Below are positions 21,358 through 33,045 of a stretch of DNA of 64,000 nucleotides, piece by piece. The stretch's first letter is position 1, and each line of letters opens with the position of its first letter. A model generated the notes under the pieces. The model had not been told where the DNA came from. It was given only the letters and a program-made list of their open reading frames with translations, and made no database searches. Both the position numbers and the translations under genes were made by a program. This stretch comes from Diphasiastrum complanatum (Eukaryota; Streptophyta; Lycopodiopsida; Lycopodiales; Lycopodiaceae): assembly GCA_029204225.1 (NCBI GenBank), contig CM055109.1:39252844-39316843 (forward strand), written 5' to 3'.

Positions 21358-23945
21358 CTTCGAGGCTATGGTCAAGGAGGAGTATGCTTTAGGCCTACCA
21401 AGGTCTATTGGGAAGGAAGACAAGGTTTGTGAAGCTTGTGCCTTATTCGAGGCACATAAGAAGGTGTTTCCTAACTCCATCACAAAGTCATCTCATCCTC
21501 TTGAACTCATACACTCGGATGTGCACATTGCTAGCACCAAATCTAATGGAGGTTCATCCATGTTTTTAACCTTCATTGATGACTACTCAAGATATTGTTG
21601 GGTGTTCTTACTTTCCTTCAAGTCTCAAGTGTTTGATACTTTTGTAAAGTTCAAGTTGTTTGTGGAAAAGCATCATAATCATAGCACCAAGATTCTTAGA
21701 AGTGACAATGGTGGAGAATTCATCTCCAATGAGTTCAAGGCCTTTTGTGAGGAGGAAGGATCAAGAAAGAGACTTCTTGTCCTTAACAAAATGGAGTTGC
21801 TGAAAGAAGGAATATGACATTATGTGAATGTTTTAAGGCTTTAATATTAGATGCTTGTTTGCCCAAATCCTTTTGGGGTGAGTCTCTTGTATGTGCAAAC
21901 TACTTGATGAGTAGGGTGTCTTGCAAAGCAATTGAAGGCAAAACTCCTTATGAGATGTTGTATGGAAAGAAATCCAATCTTAATCACTTGAAAGTTTATG
22001 GGTGTATATGTTATGTGCATGTACCATTGGAAACAAGGACCAAGGAGGATCCATCTTCCACAAGAGGGATCATGCTTGGATATGCAAGCTCAAGCAAGGG
22101 CTACAAAGTCTATCTCCCATCCTTGAACAAATTTGTTGTTTCAAGGGATGTTATCTTTTATGAACATCATGTGCATATGCTTGAAGAAGGCTCAAGTGCT
22201 CCAAAAATCAAGAAGAAGATGGCCAAGGAGCAAGATCTTGGTTTTGAGAGGAGCTCATGGAGGAGCAAGCACCAAACCCACCTATCACACCAACGAGATC
22301 TTCAAGGGCAAAAGTGGAGCCATCAAGGCTCACATATAAAGTCAAAGGATAGCAAGTTGAGGGTATCTCATCCACTTCTTATGCTTTATCTAGTTTTGAA
22401 GAACCATCTAATGTTCAAGATGCATTGAACTCCAAAGAATGGTATAAAGCTATGTTGGATGAGTATGATGCCTTGATTGAGAATGAAACTTGGTTGCTTG
22501 TTGAGAGACCTCAAAGGAATGTAATAGGATGCAATTGGGTCTTCAAGCTTAAGTTGAACGCAAATGGGAGTGTTAACAAACATAAAGCAAGATTAGTTGC
22601 AGAAGGTTATGCTCAAGAGAGAGGGATAGACTATGAGAAAACTTTTGCACCCGTGGCCAAGATGGTCACAATAAGGCTAATCATTGCACTTGCATCACAT
22701 TTTGGATGGATCCTATGTCAAATGGATGTCTCTAATGCTTTATTGAGTGGTTTTTTGGAAGAGGATATCTATATGGAGCAGCCACAAGGGTTCATCAAGC
22801 ATGGAATGGAGAACAAAGTATGCCATCTCCAAAGAAGCATCTATGGTTTGAAGCAAGCCTCGAGATCTTGGAATTCAAGACTACATTGCTATCTTATTTC
22901 ACTTTCTTTTGTTCAAAGTGAATATGATCCCACTCTTTACATTAAGTTTGATGATGTTGGTATTGTACTTTCACTCATTTATGTAGATGACATCATCATT
23001 ATTGAAAATAGTGTTGATGGTATTGAAAAAATCAAGATAGATCTATCCTTAGAGTTCAAGATGGTAGATCTAGGGTGTCTTCACTTCATCTTACGCATAG
23101 AGGTACTTAGAGGGTCTGATTTTATCTTTATAATTCAAGTAAACTATGCTCAAAGTCTTTCGAAGAAGTTTAAGATGGAAGTATGCAAAAGTGTTGACAC
23201 ACCAATGGAGCAAGATGTAAAAGTGCCAAATGAAGATGATTAAAGATCCTCCATGGACATCACTTTGTTTAGGCAACTTATAGGCTCCTTAATGTGGATC
23301 ACTATAACTAGACCAGATCTTAGCTTTATTGTATGTAGGTTGAGCCAATCCATGCAAAAGCCATTGAATATCCATTGGAAAAAGGCTAAGAGGATTCTAA
23401 GATACATCTCGGGTACATTGGATTTTGGGATTCTATATAGAGGAGATATGATTAACCTTCATGCATTTAGTGATTCAGATTTTGCAAGGGACAAGAGGGA
23501 TAGGAAATCAACAAGTGCCTATTCAACTTTCATAGGAGAAGGTGTGGTTTCATGGCTTTCAAAAAAGCAAGAAACTATATCTCTATCTTCAACCAAGGCC
23601 GAGTACAAAGCTTTAACAACCACTACAAAGGAGGTACTTTGGATCAAGAGATTATTGGTGGAGCTAAAGATCATGGATTCAGAGGAGGCACCAATCATCT
23701 ACAATGACAATATATCAGCCCAACACCTTGCATCTAACCCAATCTTCCATGCAAGATCCAAGCACATTGAGATATGCCATCACTTTGTGAGAGAAATGGT
23801 GCAAGCCAAGGAGATTGCTTTGGAGCATGTTCCAAGCAATGAATGTGTAGCTGATCTACTTACTAAACCACTTCAAAAGACACATGTTATGAAGTTCAAA
23901 TCATCACTTGGAGTGACTAGTAAAGCAATGATTGAACCAAGCTAG
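21358..23945 (+). pseudogene. Copia integrase-RT-RNase H, frameshifted
   Basis: Pre-integrase zinc finger end (KVCEACALFEAHKK), then integrase with LIHSDVH, TFIDDYSRYCWVF, ILRSDNGGEF, a frameshift near 21760, and LPKSFWGESLVCANYL (21814-22428). A second frameshift leads to RT at 22425-23243 with NWVFKLKLNANGSVNKHKAR, ETFAPVAKM-like TFAPVAKMVTIR, IYGLKQA and the intact catalytic IYVDDIIII. A TAA at 23241-23243 separates RT from RNase H (23253-23945), which keeps FSDSDFA, STKAEYKAL and SKHIEICHHFVR. Two frameshifts and one stop make it non-functional. Confidence 0.88.
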
Positions 23946-23959
23946 ATAGTGAGGAGGAG

Positions 23960-24642
23960 TGTTAAAAATTCACAATTCTAGCTTGACTAGTTTTGGTCAT
24001 ATGACTTGTAAATAGTTAGATGGTCATGATGTGGCTTGTCACACGTGCCAAATAGCATAGTATTCCATTCATAAGGATGTTCTCAAGTAGACCTAAGTGT
24101 TAGAACCTTTGTAATGAGTCCAAATTATGCTTAGATACAAGAGAGAAAAAAATAGGAGCTATTTTTGGTAATTTTTGCATTGTTGAGGGATCTCCAAGAT
24201 TCCAACCCTAACTTGGTAGGGATGAAAGACCCACCAAAATTAGCATTAGGGATAGGTTTAGGGCTACTCATACCTGCCCAAAACCGTGATGGATCATGTA
24301 TATATAGGTGATGATATCTCACCAAAATCAATCAAGCAATTTCATGATTTTTCTCTCATAAAGGTGCAATTGCTCTCTATGTTCATAATTGTTTGAGTTT
24401 TTGTGATTACTAATGATTATAGAATTGAATGTAGGTCTGGTGTATAGTACTCAGACTGTGGGAGGTCGTACTTTCACACGTGTGAAGCCTTCTTCAAGGA
24501 TTTGGGCCATTTAGTGAGGTTCAAGCATAGATTTTTGATGGATTTTGATGGTTCAACTTGTGCTAATCTTATGAGATCATAATCTATTGTTTCCCTCGTC
24601 ATTTCAAGTGTTTTAGGATTCTTATTTGCTATGATTTTCACA
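23960..24642 (+). repeat. 3' LTR of the gag-less copia
   Basis: Partner of 19899-20579. It starts TGTTAAAAATTCAC after the purine tract and ends TTTTCACA. It contains TTCACACGTGTGAA at 24473-24486. Confidence 0.9.
24473..24486. promoter_or_regulatory. 14-bp G-box palindrome in 3' LTR
   Basis: TTCACACGTGTGAA, same relative position as in the 5' LTR. It has stayed unchanged although the LTRs differ at about 4% of sites. Confidence 0.5.
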
Positions 24643-24648
24643 TTTTCC

Positions 24649-25646
24649 AACAATCTGCAGAAACGAACTAATTGTCGCATAGTTCGCATTTTCTCAGCTC
24701 TTGAAAAATGCGACAATTTTTTGACAGTACTTTTTTTTCAAGTATTTTTGAAGGAATAAACTCTTTGTCAGCTTTGTCGCATTTTTCCAAAATGCGACAA
24801 AACAGTCACTTCAACAAATGAACTATTTTTCAACACGAGAGAAAATGGGAAGGTTATCTATTCCAACGAGAAACATCTCTAGCCACTTTCCAAAATATGC
24901 GAAGTGAGAGAAAATATGCGACGTTCTCATCCACGTCAGCGATCACAAGTCATTTGACCCATGTATTCATTGTACAGCTGTCATTCCGCCATTGTAGTTC
25001 AATTATTCCCTGTGAGTACAACAAAGTACTTAATTAGATTACAAACATTCATTGTAATCAGATACAAGGATGCGGTGTATAAATACATCTTTCTCACGCA
25101 TTCTCCATGATGCTCCGCCAATAGAGCGAATGATATCAAGGATTCAAGTTACGCCTCCATTGCTGGTTGTAACACATTCAATGTGGTTCAAGATTTCATT
25201 GTAATCACACTCTATCATCTGTGTTTAAGATAGATGTATGATGTTGTGATTTGATTACACTCTTACTGCTTGTTCACGCTTGTTCACTCACTCTGATCAA
25301 AACACAAACGTCCACAACTCCTTAGTTTTTGATCAGACGACGACTGTCTTTGATGCCTGAGCAACTTGCATTATCACACTGCACTATCACTCAATTCTGA
25401 ACTGTACTTCTCAGTAGAACCCATTTGTAGTAATACCACACACCAAACCTAATCTCTTTGACGGACTATACTCATTCATCTGTTTGAGTATGAATTAATT
25501 TTTAAGATCCTATTGGTAAGAACACTAATTAAAACTTTGCATTTACATTCTTTTAGATTGTTCTTGCTTCTAGCAACCCATATAACATGAGATTTGTTCC
25601 GCAACTATTTTCTTCTCTCTCATCCGTTTGCGTTCTACCTCCTACA
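24649..25646 (+). repeat. 5' LTR of a copia gag fragment, probably split by the gag-less copia
   Basis: Ends CTACA, three bases before a primer site. GTATAAATAC near 25077 is a good TATA box. The expected TG start is not present at 24649, but TGTTTCC at 19892-19898, just before the inserted copia, would supply it. The LTR is then about 1005 bp with the 19899-24642 element inserted seven bases in. Confidence 0.6.
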
Positions 25647-25649
25647 AAT

Positions 25650-25661
25650 TGGTATCAGAGC
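25650..25661 (+). promoter_or_regulatory. Primer binding site (initiator Met tRNA type)
   Basis: TGGTATCAGAGC, three bases after the LTR end. Confidence 0.85.
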
Positions 25662-25705
25662 GTTGTTCAGCAAACTGAGAGATTCTTATTTGTATTACTG
25701 TCAAT

Positions 25706-26115
25706 ATGCCTCTTATTGATAACTCTTTGTCTTTGTCATCCAACGAAGTTAAAATTATTGACAGGTTCAACGGATCCAACTTCTATATATGGAAGTTAAA
25801 TCTCCGAATGATGTTGATAAATAGAGATCTTTGGTATGTTGTAGAAGGTTCTGACCTGAAACTAGAAGATGGTGATCATCAATCAGCGAAGGCATGGAAG
25901 ATCAAGGATAAAAAAGCCTTAGCATTGATCATACTCAATCTCGCCAACTCCCAAATATCCCACGTTATCACGTGAAAATCCTCTAAGGAAGCCCTTGATT
26001 CATTATCAAATCTATATGAGACTCAAGATGTAACTACAAGGTTATACCTTAGAAAGAAGTTCTTCACACTTAATATGTCTGATTCTACAGCCATCACTTC
26101 TCACATCAACAGCTT
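25706..26115 (+). pseudogene. Copia gag 5' fragment
   Basis: From ATG 25706: FNGSNFYIWKLNLRMMLIN, KAWKIKDKKALALIILNL, a TGA near 25974, then SKEALDSLSNLYETQD and LYLRKKFFTLNM. This is the helical N-terminal region of copia Gag (UBN2 type). It breaks off near 26115, where an opposite-strand RT begins. No zinc knuckle or pol follows. Confidence 0.8.
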
Positions 26116-26730
26116 CAAATATTTGAATTGGCTCATCTTGAACATGGCATAAGCTATGTTGGGGCGTGTGTTGTCTGCTAGATATATCAAGGATCCAATC
26201 AGTCTCCTGTATGGTGTGTGCTACATTATCTCTTGCTCTTCTTCTGTCTTTGAACAATCTTTGTTTGTCAGGATTGTCCCTGCAAGCATTGGAGTATTTG
26301 CCCCTTTGCAATCTGTCATCCTGAAATCATCTAGGATTTTTTGGGTGTACCTTGACTGATGAAGGTATGGTTTTCTTTTGTCATAGTCGCGGTCGATTTG
26401 CAGGCCTAGATAACATCTGGCCTCTCCTAGGTCAGTTATTTCGAAATGTTTCAAAATCTCCCTCCTCACTTTGACGATTAGTTCTTTGCTTCTGCACAAA
26501 ATCAGGGTGTCATCCACATACACAACAACAATGATGATCTTCCCATATGTGATTCTCACATAAACATTGGAATCGACTATCGATGGCTCGAATCCTAAGG
26601 ATCTCAAGGCTTGATCTTTCTTCTTATACCATTGTCGTGTTGATTGCTTCAAACCATAGATACTCATGTGCATTCGGCAGGCATAAGCAGCAGGGTCAAA
26701 ATTTGTGGAGGTGATAAAATGGAAGATCAT
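26116..26730 (-). pseudogene. Copia RT fragment
   Basis: Read on the minus strand: MSIYGLKQSTRQWYKK, SLGFEPSIVDSNVYV, the catalytic VYVDDTLIL, HFEITDLGEARCYLGLQI, TPMLAGTILTNKD, and (after a stop and frameshift) RRLIGSLIYL. These are RT palm, thumb and connection segments in the normal order. Both ends are cut: the right near 26700 and the left against the plus-strand gag near 26115. Confidence 0.85.
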
Positions 26731-26998
26731 TGTCTGTTATGGCTGCAGAGAGCCCGCCAAATTCTGATATACTTGTTTGGTCTAAAAAATGTCACTTGGA
26801 TTACTTTTTTCAAAGAAAATTCCCAAGTTGACACTTTTGTTGCTTTCTCCCGGCTTGATAGGTTTCTCAACAGCTCGTGGAGGACCTGGAGAGATGTCTT
26901 GTGCTACAGTGTGAAGAGGAAAAGCAAGCAAGCATACACACAAGCATGTTTAGCGAAATACGAAAGACGAAGAAAGCTATGTAGAAAAAGCTGTAACG
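26731..26998. other. Short unassigned filler between two copia fragments
   Basis: No family-like frame on either strand. It separates two minus-strand copia fragments of different subfamilies. Confidence 0.4.
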
Positions 26999-29900
26999 TT
27001 GTGGGATTTTTCTGTTTCATGCCAACTTCTTCCAAGATTTGTCTCAACCATATAGCTTCCTTGTGCTGCACTACACATTGCCTTATACTCTACTTCTGTG
27101 GTGGATAGAGCAATTGTACTTTGCTTCTTACTAGACCAGGAAAAGCAACTACCACAAAACTGGAATACATACCCTGTGGTGGATCTATGATCATCATAGT
27201 CACCTCCCCAATCCGCATCCACATAGCCACACAACTCATGTAAACCGTCATGCTTCATGTAAATCAAGCCATAATCTGAAGTGTCTTTCACATAACGCAA
27301 AATGTGTTTAGCTGCCTTCCAATGCGTTTTCGTAGGTGCTACCATAAACCGACTTACAATGCCAACATCATAGCATATATCTGGTCTAGTCGTGGTAAGA
27401 TAAATCAAGCTCCCTACTAACTGCCTATACATCGTAGCATCAAATGATTGTGACTCATCAAGCTTAGAAAGCGCTTTACCTGGTTCAATAGGAGTATTCA
27501 CTGGTTTGCAATCCTGCAACCTAAGCCTGTGCAACAACTCTTTGACATACTTTACCTGTGTTAAACCCACTTTGTGTCCTTTTTGCCACACTTCTACTCC
27601 AAGGCAGCAATGCATTAGGCTGAGATCTATCATCTCGAATTGTTCCATGAGGTCTTTCTTGATCATGTCTATCATTTCTTAATTATTTCTCATAATAATC
27701 AAGTCATCAACATAAAGAGCAATCAAAGCAACCATACCATCAAAGCATAAGACATATAGATTTGGATTAGAATGTGTTCTCACGATTCCCTTTGAATGAA
27801 AGTAGGCATCTATACCATGCATGTGGTGCCTGTTTAAGATCATAAAGCGCTTTCTTCAAGCGACATACTTTATTTTCCTATCCCTTCGCTACAAAGCCTT
27901 CAGGTTGATCCAAGAACACCTCTTCTTCTAACTCACCATTTAGAAAAGCAGATTTCACATCCATTTGATGCAAAGGCCAACCAAAGTGTGAAGCTAAAGC
28001 AACAAGTAGACATAGAGTATTCCACTTACATATGGCACAAAGGTCTCCTCATAGTCAATGCCTTTACTTTGTGCATACCCTTTGATCACCAATCTTGCCT
28101 TGTGCTTTGCTATACTTCCATCTGCATGGTACTTAGTCCTGTATTCCCATTTGCAACCAATGGGTTTCTTGCCAACTGGTGGTTCTACTAAGTCCCATGT
28201 GCTATGCTTAGCAATTGACTCCATCTCCTCTCCCATGGCCTTGACCCAAATGTCATCATCCTTTGTTTTACCATAAGTCGAAGGTTCTTTGCTTTGAATA
28301 ATGCTAGATAAGAGAGCATAATTTGCTTCATACCTTTCAGGTTGTGTCTTCTCTCTTGTTGATCTTCATAGCTCTCCCTGGCTAGATGATCCTAGAAAGT
28401 CATCCATGTCGCGGCTCTCCAACAATCTCTCAAACCACTTAGGGAGCTTCATGTCAGGTGATCGGCTTCCTAGTAAAAATGTATCTCACGGTACATCCTT
28501 CTCCTTGCGTTTGTCACCTGCAACTTTAATCCTTCTTGCACCAAAAGGTTTGTCTCTACCTCTCCAACTTGTCTCTTGAGGTTGAGTAGTAGTATCTTGA
28601 GATGTATCCTCATATTCGTCACTTGGAAGGTCAATGAATGGATCATCATCAGAAGGTATCCTCACTATACCATCTTTCCCACTGGATGTATCTATCTTCT
28701 CAGCATCCTTGTGTTCATACATCTTGGATTCATCAAAGATAACATCACGGCTTACATGGATTTTGTTTTCCACTGGATCAAAACATCCATAGCCCTTCAC
28801 ACGTTCATCACATCCGAGGAATATACACTTGATAGCTTTCACATCAAGTTTACGTATCTCTTCCTTAGGAATGTGTACAAAGGCTTTACATCCAAAGATT
28901 CACAAGTGGTTCACCTTTGGCTTCTTCTTCGTGAATGCGTCCTCAAGTGTTATCTTTGGTATGGCAATGGTAGGACTTCTATTTTGAAGATAGATTGTCG
29001 TACTACATGCTTCTGACCAAAAATCTTCTGGTAGTTTCATATCAACTAGCATAGATCTGGCACTTTCCACAATCGTACGATTCTTGCGCTCAGCTACACC
29101 ATTGAGAGCGGGACTATGAGCTTGCGTAAATTGTCTTTTGATCCCACATTGATCACAAAGATCTTTGAAGCCATTAGACTTGTACTCACCTCCACTATCT
29201 GATCTTAGGACTTTGATCTTCCTACCTGTCTAATTTTTGACCAATGCTTTGAAGCTCTTGAAATTGTCAAATGCATCCGATTTCTTCTTCAAGAAGTAGA
29301 TCCACGTCTTACGTGACATATCATCAATAAAGGTCATGAAATAGAAGGCTTTACCTAAGGACATGGTCCTCATAGGCCCGCATAAATCTGTGTGGATTAA
29401 ATCCAAGATGTTCTTTGCTCTTGCAACACCACATTTATTGAACTTCTCTCGACGATGCTTCCCATATATACATGATTCGCACATCAATTTTAGGTGGTGT
29501 TCTATAGTAGGTAATCCTGTTACCATCTCCAATTTTCTCATCAAACTGAGGCTTCTCAAGTTCAAGTGACCAAGCCTCTTATGCCACAACTTAGTGTTTG
29601 TGATGGAATGGACGATACAAGTCCATGTTGCCCCCTGATTGTAGCATTCAATCTGTACAATTTTGTATTGGGCTCCCTTACTCCATCCGCAATAACTTTG
29701 AACTTTTGGCTCACATCCTTCACAAAGCAATGATCATGGGCAAATTCTACTTTCAACTTTTGATCGGTAATGATTCCACAAGTAGATTTTTGTTCAAACA
29801 TGGTATGTAAAGTACCTCCCTAATCATCTTGCTTTTGCCATCAGGTAGTTGGATTGAAATGGTGCCTATCTCCTTGATCTTGCACACATCGCCATTTCCT

Positions 29901-30919
29901 TGTGAAACATACGTTCCATTATCCAACACTTTCAAGCTATTGAACCAATTCTTGTTACCTGTCACGTGTCTTGTGGCTCTCAAGTCAATATACCAAGCTT
30001 GATCATCTTGATTAGATGACAATGTAGATATGAAGATGCTTGAGTTTTCAATCTCACCCTCATCGACAAGGTTACCTGCTTGTTTTGGTTTCCCCTTGCC
30101 TTGTTCCACCTGGAATTTACAACATTCACTCTTCCAATGGCCCTTTTTACCACAATGGAGGCACTTGCCTTTCTTCTTGGTCTTACTGGAAGATCCCTCA
30201 TCCTCTTGAGACTTGGAAAATTGCTGCTTAGACTTCTTCTTGCCCTTGCCCTTGCCTTATTTTTGGCGTGTCTCAAGTGCCTGATCGTCAGTATTTTGAC
30301 GTCTAGCTTTCGCCATTTCTCGCCGTTGCTCTTCCTGCATCAAAATTCATGTGAGATCGTCAAAGGTTGGCAATCTTTCTCTTGATGCTATTCCGCTCAC
30401 AAACATATGATAGGGTTTTGCAATGCCACACAATGCATTGTGTACCGGCTCCACATCATGTATGCGCTCACCAATAGAATGCAGTTCATCCCTCATTGTC
30501 TTGATTATGGTTATGTACGTCTGAATGTGCTCTCCTTGTTCCATTCGGGTACGATTCAGCTTTGACTTTAGAAACATGATTTTTAACGGATTTGATGTCT
30601 TGAACTGCTCCTTTAGCACATCCCATGTTTGTCTGGGTGTAACAGCATCACAAATGTGGGTAATGATGTGATCCTTCACTGACAAGTTAATGAAGATCAA
30701 AGCTTTCCTCATCTTTTTGTCGAACACTTTGATATCCGCTTCATTTGGCGGCCTTCTCTCATCACCTATGATGACTTCCCACACGTATTTCTCTATCAGT
30801 ATGTTTTTCATTTTGAATTTCCACACTGCATAGTTGAAAATCTTGTCCAATTTGCTACTTTCACTCAAAATGGACTCTCCCATGTTTGCCATCACAAAAA
30901 TGCTTGAAACTTCTGCCAT
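26999..30919 (-). pseudogene. Near full-length copia gag-pol, minus strand, decayed
   Basis: Reading leftward from ATG 30919: Gag (30919-30347) with VWKFKMKNILIEKYVWEVI, then the zinc knuckle CLHCGKKGHWKSEC near 30160. Protease near 29990 reads WYIDLRATRHVTG, so the DSG of the active site has become DLR. The pre-integrase and integrase parts (29730-29000) have WHKRLGHLNLRSL, CESCIYGKHRREKF, TFIDDMSRK, VLRSDSGGEYKS and NGVAERKNRTIVES. RT starts near 28236 (GCKWEYRTKYHADGSI); YVDDLI is near 27700; RNase H (27675-27030) has GYVDADWGGDYDDHRSTTGY. It breaks off near 26998 before the RNase H end. Several stops and frameshifts are present. No LTR pair could be assigned. Confidence 0.88.
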
Positions 30920-31975
30920 AGGCTAAAAACAGTATGTTGAGGCCAACAGTCATGTCAGAAGTTGAAAATAATGACTTGCACTTTTTCCCTTACCAGGCCA
31001 TTCGCCGCTTTTTCACCAATTTGAAAGCCAAATCGACGTCGCCTTCCGAAATACACTCAGTCGTCAACTCCCAACTACGTGCCTAGTGGAGTGGTGAAAT
31101 CACTTTTGGCACACTCCGAACACTATCTCCACTGCAATCACTCTGTTTTGATGTACTGTACTTACGGGTACAGTCTAGGTGCCCTTCGTTTGGAGGTTAT
31201 AGCCTTTCGTTTGGGTCAAAACGGACAATAGACCCAAAAATAAGGATTTTCCTTGTTTTTGAACTGTTTCTTCCTTTTAAAGAAATCATGCCCTTTAAAT
31301 CAAATTTAACCAGTCGGGCCCCTTCACTAGCTTTCAGAGTGAAGATTTTTAATGCAATTGAAGGTCATTTTGCCTTTCAGGACATTTCATATTAAATCCA
31401 ATGGTTTTCCATGATCGGACGATCCACATCACTCTTGATCCATGAAATACCTACCATTGATTTTATGTGGAGATTTGCGTTTAGGTCCATGGTAGTTAAA
31501 TAAGTTGAAATTTTGTTAGGATCCAGTGCAGTATGCAGATCACATCACACAATCACCATAGCCACTCCTCACAAGCTCTCACAGATGGCACAACAAAAGT
31601 TAATAGATTACAAAGAAACACTGTACATATAGAGTATTCACAAACTGCATGAAAAGACAGGTGTTCTAAAATAGGCCTACAACCTGTCAAACTAAGGTCG
31701 GGCCCAATATGGCCAAATTCGACTGACAAACTTGGGACATGCCCCCAAGTATATCAAGTACTGTAAATAACTCTGTATAGGCTCATTCTTCCTATGTGTG
31801 GCTACCCGGCTTACCCAAGTAGTCATCTACGGGATCAGTGCCCGATCAATATATCCTAACGGGTCACCTCCCGATCACAACCATATACAATAGACCAAAT
31901 AAGCTGTACAATAATTACATCATCACATTTAGAGCTTACATAAAATGTATATTAGATTAACTCTGATTTCTAACT
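30920..31975. other. Leader or LTR region upstream of the decayed copia, unresolved
   Basis: Upstream (minus sense) of the gag start. I expected a primer site and LTR but found no TGGTATC-type site in this stretch. A TG start (TGTTAGGATCCAG) lies at 31509 and the following 450 bp look LTR-like, without a partner. Confidence 0.3.
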
Positions 31976-32180
31976 AAATAGTGGCCCTTTAAAACTTCAA
32001 TAATTTTGAATTGCCCCTTAAGAGCCATTTTCTCTTTGGCTAGCATTAAAGGATGGTCAGGCTTCTTTCTCCATGTGTCAATTAGAAGGGAACTTTGCCA
32101 ATTGCCATGCCCACTTGTAAATTGATTCTTTGCTCTATTAATGGTTCCAATACCCATAGCTCCCATTTCTTGGCCTCCTT
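31976..32180 (-). repeat. Inverted copy of the ~205-bp dispersed repeat
   Basis: Reverse complement of the repeat at 15531-15735. Sequence likeness stops sharply at both ends (GAGGCCAA side and ACTATTTA side), so this is a discrete unit or a shared internal segment of a longer element. Confidence 0.75.
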
Positions 32181-32238
32181 TGTCAATTTTCAGAGAAAAA
32201 GGACAATTATGATTGTATTTACCAATCATCAAGAGTTA

Positions 32239-33032
32239 TTGATTGCTTAATCCAAAAATCTATCAAGTTCTAGGTGTTAGATCTTGATCTAGATGCTTTA
32301 CACTATGATTTAAGCAAGAGCAATGGATCAAATGATTAAAAACATGGATGAGCGGCCTCACACGTGTGGAGGACAGTACCTCTACGACTTTTTACATAGA
32401 GTAAAGTACTCAAGCTTAGAAATGCATTTCAATCACAAAAACACAAGACAAATGTGGAAAATACAAGCAAGACTAGAATTTGCTAATGTCACATCTACTT
32501 CTCATTGATTTGGTTGATCCCTTTATATATGAAGTACATCCACGAGCTGTTACTGTACAGAAAGCCTTCACATGTGTGAAGAGTGCCTGGACATCCAAAT
32601 CCACCAATGGGAGCCATATGTGCTCATTTCCCAAAGTTGACTATTCTCTTTGGCTAGAAAACAAAAAACTAGTCTTCCACTTTTATAGGAATATTCCCTA
32701 TAAAATAGGATCTAATGGAATATTCTTATCTTATCATCTAGAAGCTTATCCACCTGTGTGAATGGTATCTTGACATGTGTGAGTGATAACTCATTCACAT
32801 GGAAGTCCAATCTATTTACATAAAGTTTGACCAATTTGACCAATTTCAAGATTCTACTCAAAGGTCAATTTCACACTAGTGTAGATCAAGCTAAAATCAA
32901 TCTAACTTTATAAAAGTGACTTATGTACATTCTTTCACACGTGGGAACAGACTCCACATGTGTGAGATCCTATCAAGATCAATTATCTTAAGATTTACAA
33001 GGTACATCAAGTTGGAAGTGATATTTTTAACA
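32239..33032 (-). repeat. 3' LTR, outer end approximate
   Basis: Inner end fixed by the purine tract; outer end chosen at a TG (32239) just beyond the 205-bp repeat. It is notable for several CACRTGTG-type sites. Confidence 0.5.
32359..32964. promoter_or_regulatory. Cluster of G-box-like palindromes in LTR
   Basis: CACACGTGTG at 32359-32368, TTCACATGTGTGAA at 32567-32580, GACATGTGTGAG near 32772, TTCACACGTGGGAA at 32934-32947 and CACATGTGTG at 32955-32964. All keep the CACNTG E-box core or CACGTG G-box core within a longer palindrome. Confidence 0.5.
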
Positions 33033-33045
33033 CTCCTCCTCACTT

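Larger units (their letters stand above)
19899..24642 (+). mobile_element. Copia retrotransposon with both LTRs but no gag or protease
   Basis: LTRs are 19899-20579 and 23960-24642. The primer site follows the first LTR and a purine tract GTGAGGAGGAG (23949-23959) precedes the second. Flanks read TTTCC at 19894-19898 and 24644-24648, a likely target duplication with one extra T. The interior (3380 bp) has a 760-bp non-coding leader in place of gag and protease, then integrase, RT and RNase H with frameshifts. LTRs show about 26 differences by eye (~4%). It would depend on Gag from elsewhere. Confidence 0.85.

Noticed and set aside
27000-31000. Search for LTRs flanking the decayed minus-strand copia
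   Set aside because: No TG...CA repeat pair or primer site found, so no element boundaries are claimed.
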